Counted from the first letter of the stretch, positions 1 through 13,008 are shown. The stretch: 64,000 nt of DNA from Populus alba (GCF_005239225.2 NC_133300.1:20573584-20637583), one strand, 5' to 3'. Program-made: numbers and translations. Notes: generated by a model from the letters alone, not told the origin.

Positions 1-1437
1 CAATTACTCGAGTCATGAGACCAAGATTAACACGTAGCAGGCAAACATTAAAAAATAACAAAATAAAATTCCTAAACATAAAAATTAAAAAGCCAAACAA
101 ATAGCAATAAAAACAATGAGGGGTCAAATTTGATATGAAAACTAATTGAAAGAAAATAATTAGGAAATAAATTGAAAAACAAAAAAAATAAAAAAAAAAA
201 AATGAAATTTACAATAAAAAAATGATGACCAAAATTGGATGCAAAAATAAAATAAAATGTTGGGTGGAAAAATAAAAATAATAATAATAAGAGGATAAAA
301 AACAACAGTATATAAAAGAATAAGGACTCATTTGGAAACAAAAAACAAATGAAATAAAATAAACAGGGATGAAATTGAAAAAATAAACTTAAAAAGCATA
401 AAAATCAATATGAATAGCAATCAAAATAATGAGTGCTAAAAATAAAATAAATACAAATTAAAGAGTATGTATTTTATTCTTTAAGTCATTTAAAAAAATG
501 AAAAGACCATAAGGCCTTTATTAGCTATGTAATTCATTTTTTATTCTAAGAGTAAATTAGAAATTTCATTACACAATAAAAATATAAAAAGAATAATTTA
601 TTCAATTCAATTTGAAACACACAAATTGAACGATGTGAAAAAATTATTTTTTTTCATTAATTTTGTTATTTCTTAGAGGTCTACATGAAGGGTAAAAAAA
701 TTACAATTTATAATATAATAAGTTTTGTTCTATAGTGAAACCCTAGGCCCTTTAATTTGTTTTAATAATTATCTATCATGTAAAACAATACTACATGAAC
801 ATTTTTGTTAGAATATAAGTGTGTTTAGTTATGCATGCATGGTGTTTTTGTTAAAGTATCTTTTAATTAAAATGATATTTTTTAGTTTTTTTTTATTTTA
901 GATATAAGGATATATATTAAAATCATAAAAAAAATCTAAATATATCAATTTAATTGATTTACAATAAAAAATAATTTAAAAAACACTTAAAAAATGAATT
1001 TAACAACGTCGTTAGCCAACCTCACTTGTATTTATTGGAATTATACGAGGATACCGAGTAAATATAGCTTTCCACTAATAATAATAACAATTGCAAGCAA
1101 GATTGCATGTGATGGAACATTATCGCCATTTACATTTAGAGGAATATTTCAAGACATTTTTACAAATTGATTTCAACTGTTTTTTTTTTTTTTTTAAGTT
1201 TTGATTAAGAAAATAAAAATATAATTAAGCACGTTTAGGAACTATAAAACTCAAAATCCTCTCATATCATTAAAAAAAAAATTAAAAAAATCCACGTAAG
1301 AGCTGAATTTATTAGATGATTAATTATATTTCATAACATTAACATAATATCAATAGTAAATTTGATAGATCATCCCCTATTTTAATAGCAATTTAATTTA
1401 TCCACCCATCCTTGAAAATCTTCACGAACTTTCCTCT
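1..1437. other. AT-rich intergenic DNA
   Basis: Long A-runs and T-runs with no convincing reading frame. The hydrophobic F/L-rich minus-strand frame at 72-341 is only the reading of A-rich DNA. Nothing else is supported. Confidence 0.6.
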
Positions 1438-1479
1438 CTTTAAGTCTTTTAGTAAATTCGTCAGAACTTGTTCTCTATT

Positions 1480-1830
1480 TTCCTAACCAGCTGAAAACCT
1501 CCTCCCCTCTCCTCTCCTCCCTTTCCATTTCTTTTACTTGTCGTTAATGTCCATGGCCAAGGCTGCTTACGCTGTCCATCAACAATGCACGATCGAGGGA
1601 TCACAACTCAGTGGAGGGTCACAAACATCTTTTATAAAGTGTGCAGTATACTGTCTTGCGATTGGTTGTCAATCAGAGCTCGTCTTCTTCGATCCAACCA
1701 TCTGCAGACCCAACCATCTGCTCGTGAAAAATGAACACCCTTCTAGATCAATAATTGTCGAACACCCTTCTAGATATTCAATAATTGGCCACAATAGTGA
1801 TAATTTAATTCGAAATCGATAGTTTTTCAT
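1480..1830 (+). repeat. Block A, copy 1, with a 94-codon ORF of unknown status
   Basis: A pyrimidine-rich leader is followed by ATGs at about 1538 and 1550 and an open frame to 1822 whose start reads MSLMSMAKAAYAV. The product has scattered cysteines, no clear signal peptide and no family I recognise. The leader and first ~200 bp recur at about 5235-5490, where the same frame is stopped a few codons after the ATG. The pair is therefore a duplicated block. Copy 1 may be a young orphan ORF or a remnant; I favour a remnant. Confidence 0.35.
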
Positions 1831-2310
1831 TACTCGTGCGAGATAATTATATATAAAAAAATCATCTATTTATGTCGGGTGTGTGTATATATGTATATAT
1901 TATTTTTTTATTGAATATTAAATAATAGTTGAATAATTGATATTTATATGGATACTCAAAACTCAATAAATATAATATAAATATCTAATTTTTTTTTTAT
2001 CTAATAAATAAAATATAAATCTAGAAAAACCCAAATCATGATGCCATTGCCATCGCTAATTGGCTGTAGTGGATAGCGAGAGCATTTCTTTGGCGGTCCC
2101 TTTTGTTAGTAGTTTCAAGTAAGCATGTGTAAGAAAATTTACAATCGTTGGTATTATAATTATATATCCTTTTCCAATAGAATTTACATATTAGATTAAT
2201 ATAATAACGAGTATTGTTTCACTTATAATAACCTGTATTTGTCATTAATCTTACAGTACTATTAATTAAGTTTGAATCTAAAATATTATTTATATTATTT
2301 TTAAATATAC

Positions 2311-2565
2311 TAGCATCGGCCAACCCCCTCACGGCGGGCCTTTCCTTTGCCGGGGGTACGTAGTATGCCGCAGCGCTGGCTCTGTCAGTTTCGACAGAGC
2401 CAACGCCCGAGGTGAGCAGCACGAGAGCATATATATACCGTCTAGCATCGGCCGCCCCCCTCGCGGCAGGCCTTTCCTTTGCCGGGGGTAGCATGCTGCA
2501 GCGGTGGCTCCTCCAGTTTCGACAGAGCCAACACACAAGGTGAGCAGCGCGAGCGCGTCTTCTGT
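2311..2565. repeat. GC-rich tandem duplication (two ~132-bp units)
   Basis: Two head-to-tail units start at 2311 and 2443 (tagcatcggcc...). Each has a C-rich run, the string cctttcctttgccggggg and a short palindrome around tttcgacagagcc. The composition is strikingly GC-rich against AT-rich surroundings. Minus-strand frames through it are open but repetitive, so I do not call a gene. Its origin (transposon piece or satellite) is unknown. Confidence 0.6.
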
Positions 2566-2599
2566 GAACGGAAGTTTTCTTTTTTTTTTAGTTTGAGGC

Positions 2600-2995
2600 A
2601 AGCTCTTGAATAGTAAGTTGGCCATCAATCCACCCAAGGGGACGAACATTATCTCGTTAGTGACGTCCTTTATCATCTTTTTAGAGTTAGTGTTATTGAA
2701 TACCTTTATAAAGAGCTGAAAGGTAGACCTTTCCATTGATGATTGCAAGCCTGTCCTGTACAAGTATTCCATCTTTTCAATATCATATAATTCGATTCCG
2801 AACTATTAATATATAATATAAAATCATTTTCAAAAACCTTCTTAATAATTTAATTTTTTGTTAAAATAGTTATTTAATATGATATAAAAGTTTTATTAAT
2901 CACGAATCCTTCCTATCATACAAATTAATACCAAGCAAGGATGGGTTTGACCAATTTTTAAATCTTTACTTTAAGGGATACGCCGAAGAATAGAT
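2600..2995. repeat. Block B, copy 1
   Basis: About 390 bp (ggggacgaacattatc... tttaagggata) recurs in diverged form at 5945-6345, partly at 5665-5800, and as two separated halves at 10275-10500 and 11155-11400. It is a landmark for the local duplications that surround the knottin genes. Confidence 0.6.
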
Positions 2996-3229
2996 TAAAA
3001 TTATGATTAAAACTGCACTTAATATTATAATTTTCTAAGTTGAGAGGATTCTTTGGTAAATATAATAACCGAGTAATATGGTCAAGATAAGTCATAATAA
3101 ATACTTTTATTTTCTACACAAAATCAAGTCAAGAAAGAAAAAAATAAAAAAAAAAATATCCAACAAATGTACAAAACATTTCAAAACAATAAAAAAATAA
3201 AGTTTTTTTTCCTAAAAAAAAAATTACTA

Positions 3230-3680
3230 GAACATTGTTTTCATGCCAGAAGTCTCTAATGAATTAAAAAGATTACTTTCATGCCATAAGTCTCTAAAGA
3301 ATTTAAAAGATTCAAATATAGTCTCACTGTGGATGATATATAAACAGTTTAAGATTAGAATTTTTTTCTGGAAATGGGGTAATGATTACCCTATTAATTA
3401 ACAATTAAATTTACGCTTAAATCCAATCCTCATAAACCTTTATTTGAGTTTTTATTCAAACAATAGAAGAAAAGTGGTTATCATTTTTTATGGGAAATTT
3501 TGTGTGAAGAACTCAAGCTAGCTAGATATATCGTAGCAATTGATCATAAATTCATCTTAAAATGATTATTTAGACGAGCCAAAGCAAAGCTCTCTGGAAG
3601 AGCCTTTGGGCCATGCCACCCTAAACTTTAAAAAAGTTTATGTTTTAGTCTAGCAACCTTTTGAATTAGACCATTCAAAT
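3230..3680. repeat. Block C, copy 1
   Basis: Non-coding sequence (cactgtggatgatatat... and caaactttaaaaaagtttatg-like strings). The second part recurs at 6350-6580. The first part recurs at about 10780-10875 and 11755-11830. Together with blocks A and B it shows a duplicated unit of a few kilobases. Confidence 0.55.
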
Positions 3681-5234
3681 CATGGATTCTTTAATCATGT
3701 TGCCACTCCACCGTCGCTACTCGGCCCCTTGACCAGTAGATAACATAGAAATAGAGCAGTAAGCACCCATGGCTAGGATTTAAAAAAAAAAAAAAAATAG
3801 AAAGTGAGCTAGCAGTTTAACTAACAATGAGGAGATGATTAGGAGGAAAAGATATTTCTAGTTTGCATATATATTACTACTTGTATTTTCTATCCTAGAA
3901 ATGTGTAATCTACTAGTTAGATTAGTTAATTAGAATCCTAGTTGGTTTGAGGTTATAAACATAAAGGTCAAAATATGCAAATTGAAGATGATTTAATCAA
4001 TCTATAAAATCTCAAGAGATTAAATATTTGAGTGTTTAGTGCTTTTAATAATTGGTATATATCAAAGTTTAGATACTTGAGACAGCAAGGAAAAAAAAAA
4101 ATCATATGCAGCAGCAAAAACAGTAGACGAAGACGCAACATCCGTCTCACTGCAGTAGCAGCGACATAAATAGAAGCACTCTCCCATCAGCAGCAGCAAC
4201 TTCCTTTCGTGTTTCTCCAAAAGCAGCTATGGCACTTGTTTCACAGAAAAAACAAATCAACGGTGTTGTAACCTATTTTTGGTGGAACATTTTCACCGCG
4301 ACGCCGCATTAATGCGACAAGCGACGGTAAGCACCTCAAACTGACACAACAGTCGCTTCAAACAGCTGTAGCCAACGCAACAATACACACGAGCAGCAAC
4401 AGAAATCAAGAAGCAACAGCTTAGTCTCTTATTCGCAACAGAAGCAGCACTGCAATAAATGGTTTCAACAGCAGCTAACAGTAGACTTCCACAACAATTT
4501 AGAGAAGCAGCAGTTGTGTAGTATCGTAGATTAGCGAAGCAAACGTAGGCTCTTTTGACACTGTTTTTAAACCTTTTTTTTTAATTTTAAATTTTTTTTA
4601 GTGTTTTTTAATCATTTTAATATAATGAAATCAAAAATAAAAAAATATTTTAATATATTTCTAAATAAAAAATATTTTAAAAAACAATCTCCACTATATT
4701 ATTAAACAGTCTCATCAAAACAGAAATAACAACACAACCATAAACACATAAGCCTTCATGTAAACCTCAAACAAAAATTATATGGCATTTAGAAAATGGA
4801 TGTAACAATTATACAAGTGAAGACAAGTTAGTCTTTTCTAATTTAAATGAATCTTATTAAGATTTTTATAATGTTTAATAACAAGTCTAAAATTTTTGTT
4901 GCGGAAAAAAAAATGATAGCAATTTAAATCAAGAAGAATACTATCCATACCATCTTTGATGGTTTTTTTTTTGTTACATAATTAAAAATAAATTTACTTA
5001 GCAATAATGGAATTCAAGAAAAGAGGTATATATGGAGTTTATATATAAAAAAAAAATAGAGTAAAATTGAAAATGACAGATTAGGCTTAATTTTTAAAGT
5101 TAACATGAGAATGAATCAATTGTTTCTTCTATATCTTCAAAACATTACTCGTTCACATTTTTCTATGAGGTTAAAGGAGGAAGCATGGCAACGACATTTT
5201 CGCTATGATCATTTTAATTTTGACGGATTGAAAA
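3681..5234. other. Intergenic, repeat-rich
   Basis: No gene seen. A CAG/CAA-rich stretch lies at 4100-4530 (many agcagcaac strings, purine/pyrimidine biased). An AT-rich MITE-like piece lies at about 4553-4735. Confidence 0.5.
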
Positions 5235-6580
5235 TTCAGTGTTTTCTAACCCCATAACTCCCCGTTTCCATTTTCTTTTCTTCTTGTCGTTAATGTCCAT
5301 GGCCAGGGCTTCTTAGCTTGCCCATAATCAAAGCTCAATCGAGGGATCACAAACATCTTTTATAAAGTGCGCAATATCCAGTCTTGCTATTGGGTGGCTC
5401 GCTATTGGCGCTTGTCAATCAGAGTTGGGCCTCTTCCCTTTCACTCAATCCGCAGACCCTACCATCTGTTCGGGAAAATGCCCCGCCGAACACAAACTGA
5501 ATCTATCTATTTATATTTATTTTTATGTTTTAAAAATATTTTTAAAAAAATTAATTTTTTTATAATTTTGGATCATGTGATAATATCAAAAATAAATTTT
5601 AAAAACTAAAAAAACTTATTTTTAATATAATTTCAAGTAAAAAATAATAATTATTATACTCTCAAACACCCTTAAATTTTCCATCAATCCACCTAAGGAT
5701 ACCATTGTCGCGTTAGTGATATACATTATCTTTTTAGAGTTAGTGTTATTGAATACCTTTATTCAAGGAGCCGAAAGGGAGACCTTTGACGTGCATTACC
5801 TAGTATTATTAATTAATTTAAATTTTAAAAAAATAATAAGAGTGAACTCTTATCATTAAATCAAACAAAGTTATCATATTAAAAAAAAAACCCAAAATAT
5901 AATTTATATTCGAATTACAACACTCAAATATCTATTACTCTGTCCAGAATCAAATTAAGGCATGCTCTTAAATTGTACGTTGTCCATCAATCCACCTAAG
6001 GTGGGGACGAACAACATTATCTTGTTAATTAGTGACCCACGTGCGTTATCTTTTTAGAGTTTGTTTTATTGAATAGAGAGGGAGACCTTTTCATTGATGA
6101 TTGCAAGCATTTCCTGTACAAGGATTCCATCCTATCATATAATTCTATTCAGAATTATTCATCAATAAAAAAAATCTAAAAAAAATAACTCTTGATAATT
6201 TAAATTCGTGAACTAAGATTATTATTTAACATGATATAAAAGTTTTATTAATCACGAATTATTTCTATCATACCATTAACTGCAAAAGCAATGATGGGTT
6301 TGAACAATTTTTAAATCTGTACTTTAAGTGATATGCCAAAAATTACCAAAATTCGAGTTTTATTCAAACAACAGAAGCAAAGTGGTCAACATTACAATGG
6401 AAAATTTTATGTGAAGCACTCAAGCTAGGTATACAGTGCAGCAATTCATAACTTTATCTTAAAATTATTATTTAGACTGGCTCAAGCAAAGCACTAGGAA
6501 GGTTTTGGGGCCATGGCCCCGAAACTTTAAAAAAGTTTACGTTTTAGTCTAAAAACTTTTCAAGACGATTCACATCAAGG
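5235..6580. repeat. Blocks A, B and C, second copy
   Basis: Contains block A (5235-5490; its reading frame is broken by a stop just after the ATG), a partial block B (5665-5800), a fuller block B (5945-6345) and block C (6350-6580). Similarity to 1480-3680 is obvious but diverged with many indels, so this is an old local duplication. Confidence 0.55.
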
Positions 6581-9428
6581 GATTATTACAAGCATTGTAA
6601 CCAAGGACTTGTTAAAAGTGCAGGTGTCCTTCGTATAGTGCAACTGTTCGAGGTGTCATGAGTGTGGAAATATACGAAAGCTATAGATTTTTACCATATG
6701 TCCTTTTTTGTAAGAATTGATTTGCAATATATATTATTTTAATATATTTTTAAAAAATATTTTAAAAAATCACCAATAGTCCAATACCACCATAACAAAC
6801 ATTATAACTCGTTAATAAATGCTTCTCATAATGTTTATTTATGGTTATATATATATATATATGTTGCTTAACTTGGTTTTACAAAGAAAACTAACATTTT
6901 GAAATGGTGGGAAAACACTGTTTACTAGAAATTTATTTTTTGTATTATTTAATTTGATACATTAATATTAAAAATAAATTTTAAAAACTAAAAATATATA
7001 TTATTTTAATATATTTTTTAAAAAATCACCAATACCACCATAACAAACAACATTGTAACTCGTTAATAAATGCTTTTAGGTGAGAGAATAATCATCCAAT
7101 TCATTCTCGCACGTACAAACCTTGAGCAACAATTTGATGGCCCAACACAAAATAATTACCCTTTTTATTACACTAATCTTAGAAAGTTCAATAATCAAGT
7201 GGGTAAAGTACTTTTCATAATATTTAACCACATTATATGTATGTGGGTACGTAAACCATATAAAACAATCTATAAGTGGTTAGACAAAGCATGGATGCGT
7301 TTCTTTTTTAAAAAAATTGCTTGAAAAATTATTAATTCGTTCTTGAGAATTGAATTAATTAGTCTTTTTTATTATTTTTTTAAACCAGCTTATTGTGCTT
7401 AATCTAGTATTATTTTATTTCAAATTATATCTTATTTTCTCATCAAACTTTTCATAATATTTATTTATGGTTTAAAACTAAAATAAATTGGAAAAAAATA
7501 TATAAAATGAATGGAAAGGTCTGACTAATAAGTTTTTGATTAATTCATTTCTCAAGATTAGATTAATTGTTTTGTAATTCACTCAAAATGGACGCATACA
7601 TAAACTGCATCGACAATAATAATGCATACCACAACTTCTATAAAATCATTTTTTAATGAGAAAAATGTTAGCTTTCAAGTTTGCTAAACATAATTATTGT
7701 TGGGTTTAATTTTATGATTGCTTATAGTCTTTGTTTTTTAAATTATTTTTTATTTTAAAAATATTAAATTAAATTTTTATATATTAATATTTAAAAAAAT
7801 TTAAAAATTATTTTAAATGAAAAAATATTTTTAGAACACACCAATTATATATTATCAAATGCACACAAAGTATCTACCTCAATTAAGAAACTTTTAAACA
7901 AAATGTTGAGAAGATGATTGGATAGTGGGCCGCAAAGTAGTCCAACTACTAGCCTCTATTCTTATAAATTGGATTTAACTAGGGGATGCACTCCACGATT
8001 TTTATAAAACCAAACTTTGCAATTTGCCTAGACGAGTTGCAAGGATGAATTATTAACAACCTTTAATCACTTTGATCTAGTACTATCGATCTTCCTTTCA
8101 GGTATAATTACTAGAAGGTATAATTTGTAAAATTATAGATTTTAATGTGTCAAACATAAACTAGTGTTTGTAATCTTCATCCTACCACAGCTATTGTTTT
8201 ATCTTTTCCTTTTTATAATGGTTTTCCATCCACCTGATAGCCAGTTTAATAAATTTCCTTGATTTTCATAAATACTATATATATATATATCAGCTTGAAT
8301 TGGTTTGCTGAGTACTTAGAACTTATTTGGTAATGTAGTTACGATTGTTTTTTAAAATATTTTTTATTTAAAAAAATACATTAAAATAATATTTTTTTTT
8401 AAAATTTATTTTAATATCAATATATCAAAACAATCTAAAATACTTAAAAAATTATTTTGAAAAAAATTAAAAAAAATCAAAAACGCTTTTGAAACACAAA
8501 TATAAATAGACTCTTAGTAACTCATATAATTTAAAATATAATAAATTTATACAAATATATATGTTTTTAAAACTTGATATAGAAATAAACTAAGTGTGAA
8601 CTTAGATAAACTTAATTCATTAAAATGTTATTTTTTAAAGTGTTTTTTTTTATTTGAAAATTCATTAAAATAATATAATTTTTAATTACTTTAAAGATAT
8701 CACTAAAAAATTTAGATTTTGATAAAAAAAAAACAATCAATTTTAATACTGAACAAAGTTTAAGTCGGCTGAGTAAGAAGCTCATTTAATTAAATACTTG
8801 AAAATGAATTCATTTGTAAGCTTGTGAAAACTTAAAAGGATAGCCAAGTTGTATAAAATTTTATAAAATAGACTAATTTAATAGTTATTATGTGTGTGTA
8901 TTATATGATAGAGTGAAAAAATATAAATATGTTTTGTTTAATGAAATAATTATGCTATTAAGGATTTTTATGATATTGTAATTATATAAGATTTTCACAA
9001 GTATATTAAAGTTTAAGCCTGATTTGTTTAAAAATACATTAAGCAACTTAAACGAGTTGAGTTCGAGAACTAACCACCGAACTTAAGCCTCGTGCTTTAA
9101 ACTTGTCGTGAACACGAACTGAGTTTATAAACCGTGCTGAACTCAAATAAGCTAAGCTCGAACACATAAAAACTCAACTCAATCAAACGACGATGAGAGA
9201 ATTAATTAACGAAATGGTTCAAAGACCTTTTATTTCTTATTCTTACTTTATTATTAATACATCAGGGCGGATATATAACAAGCAAATCTCATGAAAATCC
9301 ATACATAACAAATTAACCACAACACTTGAGGAAAAAAAAAAAACAAAACACAAATAGAAAAGGAAAGCTCAGACCCGAGAATCAAACACGACATCCCACC
9401 AAGTTTCTTAAACCTTCACCGCCCATTT
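6581..9428. other. Intergenic AT-rich DNA
   Basis: No supported gene. There is a short internal repeat (near-identical strings at about 6770-6840 and 7020-7075), TA microsatellites at about 6846-6862 and 8276-8291, and a MITE-like element at 8320-8515. Several short frames here have no recognisable product. Confidence 0.5.
8320..8515. repeat. AT-rich MITE-like element
   Basis: Begins ttatttggtaatgtag, has the A/T-only core (aatattttttatttaaaaaa... ttattttaatatcaatatatcaaaac) and ends gcttttgaaacacaaat. The same core recurs at about 4553-4735, 17950-18140, 28110-28300, 28430-28610, 50735-50915, 52195-52385, 59165-59340 and 61165-61300, in both orientations. Confidence 0.5.
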
Positions 9429-9650
9429 TCACTTATCAACGCAGACTCCAAATGGTACTGCGCAAATACCACAACAAACGACAGATAAAAAGCATGGGTA
9501 TCCAGTAGGGATACATTGATCCCCTTTACCCACCAAAAGGATGTCTGAGAGTGGAACTTGCCTCACGGCAACTGCGGGATGAGGAACGGTGGCCACTACG
9601 AGCAAGACCGCCATGATCAGAAGCAAACCAACCTTCTTGCAGTACTCCAT
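9429..9650 (-). CDS. Secreted knottin-like cysteine-rich peptide
   Basis: A 73-residue precursor. Residues 1-28 form a typical signal peptide (a short charged start, then a Leu/Val/Ala core, with likely cleavage after AVA). The mature part has exactly six cysteines at 46, 53, 59, 60, 63 and 70. That spacing, C-x6-C-x5-CC-x2-C-x6-C, is the inhibitor-cystine-knot arrangement seen in plant defence and protease-inhibitor peptides. The mature protein should be exported to the apoplast; its target cannot be read from the sequence. The start ATG sits directly beside a 60-bp (TA)n tract, which occupies the 5' leader or core promoter. A truncated paralogue lies at 13270-13422. The frame is complete with an ordinary stop. 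Specific function is not assigned. Confidence 0.7.
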   Translation of the reverse strand: MEYCKKVGLLLIMAVLLVVATVPHPAVAVRQVPLSDILLVGKGDQCIPTGYPCFLSVVCCGICAVPFGVCVDK

Positions 9651-9657
9651 GATCTCT

Positions 9658-9659
<2 letters not shown>

Positions 9660-9719
<60 letters not shown>
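9660..9719. repeat. (AT)30 microsatellite
   Basis: An uninterrupted AT/TA dinucleotide run starts about 10 bp upstream of the knottin ATG (minus strand). Length variation here would change the leader or promoter spacing. Confidence 0.95.
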
Positions 9720-9724
<5 letters not shown>

Positions 9725-9944
9725 CATGCGTGATACCCCTTGGAGAGGCTGCGTTTCATATATAGTGGTTGGAATCATGCAAAGACCATATCGATCTTCC
9801 TCATTAATAGTCACTTGTGGTGGAAAAAAGACCACATCGATAGTTTCTTTTTATTTCTCACGTAGAACAAGACTCCATGAACATCTTCTTTTTGTCAGAG
9901 TATAATAACTCAACGAGCCAACTTAACGTAAAATATGTCTCTTG

Positions 9945-11989
9945 TTTGCTCAAGATAAGCATGTGTATAGTTTTTTTTATTGTTTTTTTTTGCAATAGAA
10001 TTTATTATTTTTAAAAAAAAAAATAGATTAATATGATAGCAGAGTATTTATTTCTCTTCACTTGTATTCGCTATTGAGTTTAAATTGCTAAGTAAAACAT
10101 TAAGATATAATTTATTTATTCTGTCTTATCTCATATCGTAGTGCTATCATTTCATCGATAAGATACTATATATATATATAAAAAAAAAAACTAAATCAAT
10201 CTTGAAATTTGGGCATAATCCTAGCATGAAAAATTATATATTTTTTCTTCCGATGATTACAACACTCGAATTTCTCTTACTCTCTGTCCACATTTAAATT
10301 AAGGCATGCTCTTAAATGGAATGTTGCCATCAATCCAGTGAGGTGGGGACGAACATTATCTTCTGGAGATTGTGGGATAACATTATCCATCGGTTGCATG
10401 CATGATTGATACCTCTATTCAAGGAGGTGCAATTATAAGGGATGTTCTTCTTTGATGATCGCATGCATGTCCTGTTTAAGTATGCCATATTATCTTTTTT
10501 CACATAATTCGATTACAATTGTTAGCGTATATAATACATGTTTTAGGAATTTACTTAATAGTTAAAATTCTTAAATTAAAATAATTGCTTAAATTAAAAT
10601 CAAGATTGCCGAACAAAAGCACAAAACATTTAAAAATAAAAAAGTACAAAACTACTGTACCTTGAAGAAAAATCTCTTTTGGATGAGGGTCAGCTCTTCA
10701 TTTAATTTGCTATAAAGCCAAGTAATTAATTATGGGCTGTCTATATATATTTAAGTTGAAGGGTCCCAGGAATTAAATCGATGAGGATAGCGCCAAAGAA
10801 TTAAAAAGAATCAAATATAGTTTTCACTGTGGATGATATATCAACAGTTTAAGATTTGAGATTTTTGCTAGCTAGAAATGTGATGAACGGTTTATATAAT
10901 CATCTTATATAATTCTGAGATGAGCGGATGCAGCCAGGTATAATCTCCTCAAGGTAAACGGTTTTGAAGTCTCTTTAATATCTACACTTCTTAATTACTT
11001 TGTCCTGTAATAAATTTTAATATTACTATTCTCAATATAAAAACCAAAAAATTTAATTCACTTGAAAGAATATATAAATCATATTTTATGACTTTATCTA
11101 CCTAATAGTTTGTGTTATTTATTGCTCAGCGTAAATTAATTATACAAACATGTTTTGTCCAAGTATTCCATCTTATCACATAATTTGATTCAGAATTATT
11201 AATAAATAATATAAAACTATTTAAACAAAAATCTTAATAATTTAAATCTTTAAATTAACATAGTTCTTTAATAAATATAAAATTTTATTAATTGAGTAGT
11301 TACAAAATATTCCCATAGTAGAATCTAATATAAATTAATCAATGATGGTTTGAACAATTTTTATATTTTTATTTTAAGGGACATGCTATGGAGTATTATT
11401 TTGATTTTTTGGGTTCATGTAATTTTTATTTTTCCTTTTATTTTCTAATGCGCGAAATCAAGTAATGAAAGAAAAAATAAACAAGATTGTCCAACAAAAG
11501 AACAAAATATTTCAAAATAATAAGAAAAAATCACGTTTTGTTTTAATAAAACTTTCATGCCATAATTAAGTCTCTTTCAGTTAGACGGGGGCAGGTGCAG
11601 CTAGCTCCAGCTACTCTGCCTTGCAAAAGTACCCCTTTTGAATTCACGTCGACCTTTCATTTTGCTATAAAGCCAAATAATTAATCGTGGTCTGTCTGTT
11701 CTTAAGAATCTAAGATAACTGGTCCCAAGAATTAATTAAATCGATGATGATAAAGCTAAAGAATTAAAAAGATTCACTACTAAGTAGTAATTAGCACTGT
11801 GGATCATATTGATATATCAACACTCCTCTTTTTTTATAAATTGCTAGGACCGGCTCACATCCAGGTCCTAAGGGAAGTTTGAAGAAAGCAAGAGAAATTG
11901 AATGCTGAGCAATATGTTCAGATATCTTAATTTATGAGATCCAATAGGAAGCTAAAGCTATCAGGTTGAAATTCTTTTGGGTTGAAGCC
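9945..11989. other. Intergenic; diverged copies of blocks B and C
   Basis: No gene. Block B halves lie at 10275-10500 and 11155-11400. Block C strings lie at 10780-10875 and 11560-11830. Sequence at 9945-10060 matches 2110-2240 (ataagcatgtgta... caatagaattta). This is the third round of the local duplication. Confidence 0.5.
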
Positions 11990-12560
11990 CTAGCAGCATT
12001 GATTAGAAAGAGGAGTGTCATTTTTTGTAGTAGATCTCTTGATTCTAGCCTCGGATATTGGGGTCATGTTCCCTGCTGGCAGTGGTTTCAGAACAGTAGT
12101 GATCACTGATCCGGCAGGAATAGACAACCTTCTTCGTGGTGGCCATGCAGATTTGTCCTCGCCGGACAAATCAAGAACACCCATTGATTTGGTGGCAGAT
12201 CTTAATGGAGAGTTGTGGTTTATCTTTGTCCTACTTGGATATTGATTTGATGGCAGATCTTAATGGATACCTTGACTTGGATTTTCATGCTAGAACAACA
12301 GCAGACTGACTGCAGCTCTAATATTTCCATTTCCTTCTTGCTGAAGTGGTCTGCCTTCAGAATCTTCAGAGATTATGATCCCGTCATGAGTATCTGTTTT
12401 CTGATTTCAAATTCGATCCTGCCGTAACATGGAAGCTCCTCCTTCTGGACACTCCTTTTCCACTCATGTCCCTCTGCTGGCTTCTCCTTGCTTCATCCAC
12501 AGCCTGCTTGCTCTGTTCTGCTCTGTTTTCAAACGCCTTCCTTGATCCTCATCAACTTGT
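11990..12560 (-). pseudogene. Decayed coding sequence, family uncertain
   Basis: On the minus strand several adjoining short frames look protein-like but are out of phase. 12536-12384 is Arg/Glu/Gln-rich (starts AFENRAEQSKQ). About 12390-12290 contains IIISEDSEGRPL. 12184-11990 contains LDLSGEDK, then WPPRRRLSIP, then TPISEARIKR. Base composition is higher in GC than the neighbours. The arrangement suggests one ancestral reading frame broken by frameshifts. I do not recognise the family firmly; the basic, low-complexity style fits the tail of a cytoskeletal or motor protein, but that is only an impression. Confidence 0.35.
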
Positions 12561-12822
12561 CAAAACCCCATCTGGCCCCATAAATACATTTTAAAATTGC
12601 AGACGATGGATATGAATCAAAAATGATAATGAGATACTGAAAACTACTAAGCGTTTTTATTTGTTGTACATAATATCAAATCAAATTATCATAAGATAAA
12701 AAAAACAAATCGAGATTTCTCCGTCGATGACAGGGTGTTTGTCTTGTCCAATTTTTTTTATAAATTAATATTTCAAATGCGAATGTTTGTCTTGTCCAAT
12801 TTAAAAGATTTTAACTTTTGTA

Positions 12823-13008
12823 TCAGTTCCAAATGTCCCCGTTCCAATATCCCATTTCTGGGATTCTTGAGTCCCTGAACGCAGCGACTACAAACAAGAT
12901 TGGAAACTGATTCTTTAAAGACAAAGAACCCACCAATGTACAGTGCCAAAAAGAGACCTGCTCTCCATTCCCTGCTGCATACCGTAAAGCATCGGAGATA
13001 ATTGACAA
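12823..13008 (-). mobile_element. LINE retrotransposon fragment (C-terminal zf-RVT region)
   Basis: The 61-codon minus-strand frame contains GNGEQVSFWH, then a tract with FPILFVVA, then EMGYWNGDIWN. This spacing is the hallmark of the region just after the reverse transcriptase in plant L1-type LINE ORF2 proteins (G-N-G...FW...FP.LF...EM..W...W). No reverse transcriptase core is visible upstream, so it is a dead fragment. A plus-strand frame across the same bases is incidental. Confidence 0.6.

Noticed and set aside
72..341. 89-codon minus-strand frame rich in Phe and Leu
   Set aside because: It is the reverse reading of A-rich DNA, with no motif and low complexity throughout.
2329..2772. 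147-codon minus-strand frame
   Set aside because: It runs through the GC-rich tandem repeat and block B; the repeated peptide simply mirrors the DNA repeat.
9526..9905. Frames containing long Ile-Tyr runs on both strands
   Set aside because: Translations of the (AT)n microsatellite overlapping the knottin gene. The same applies at 13351-13698.
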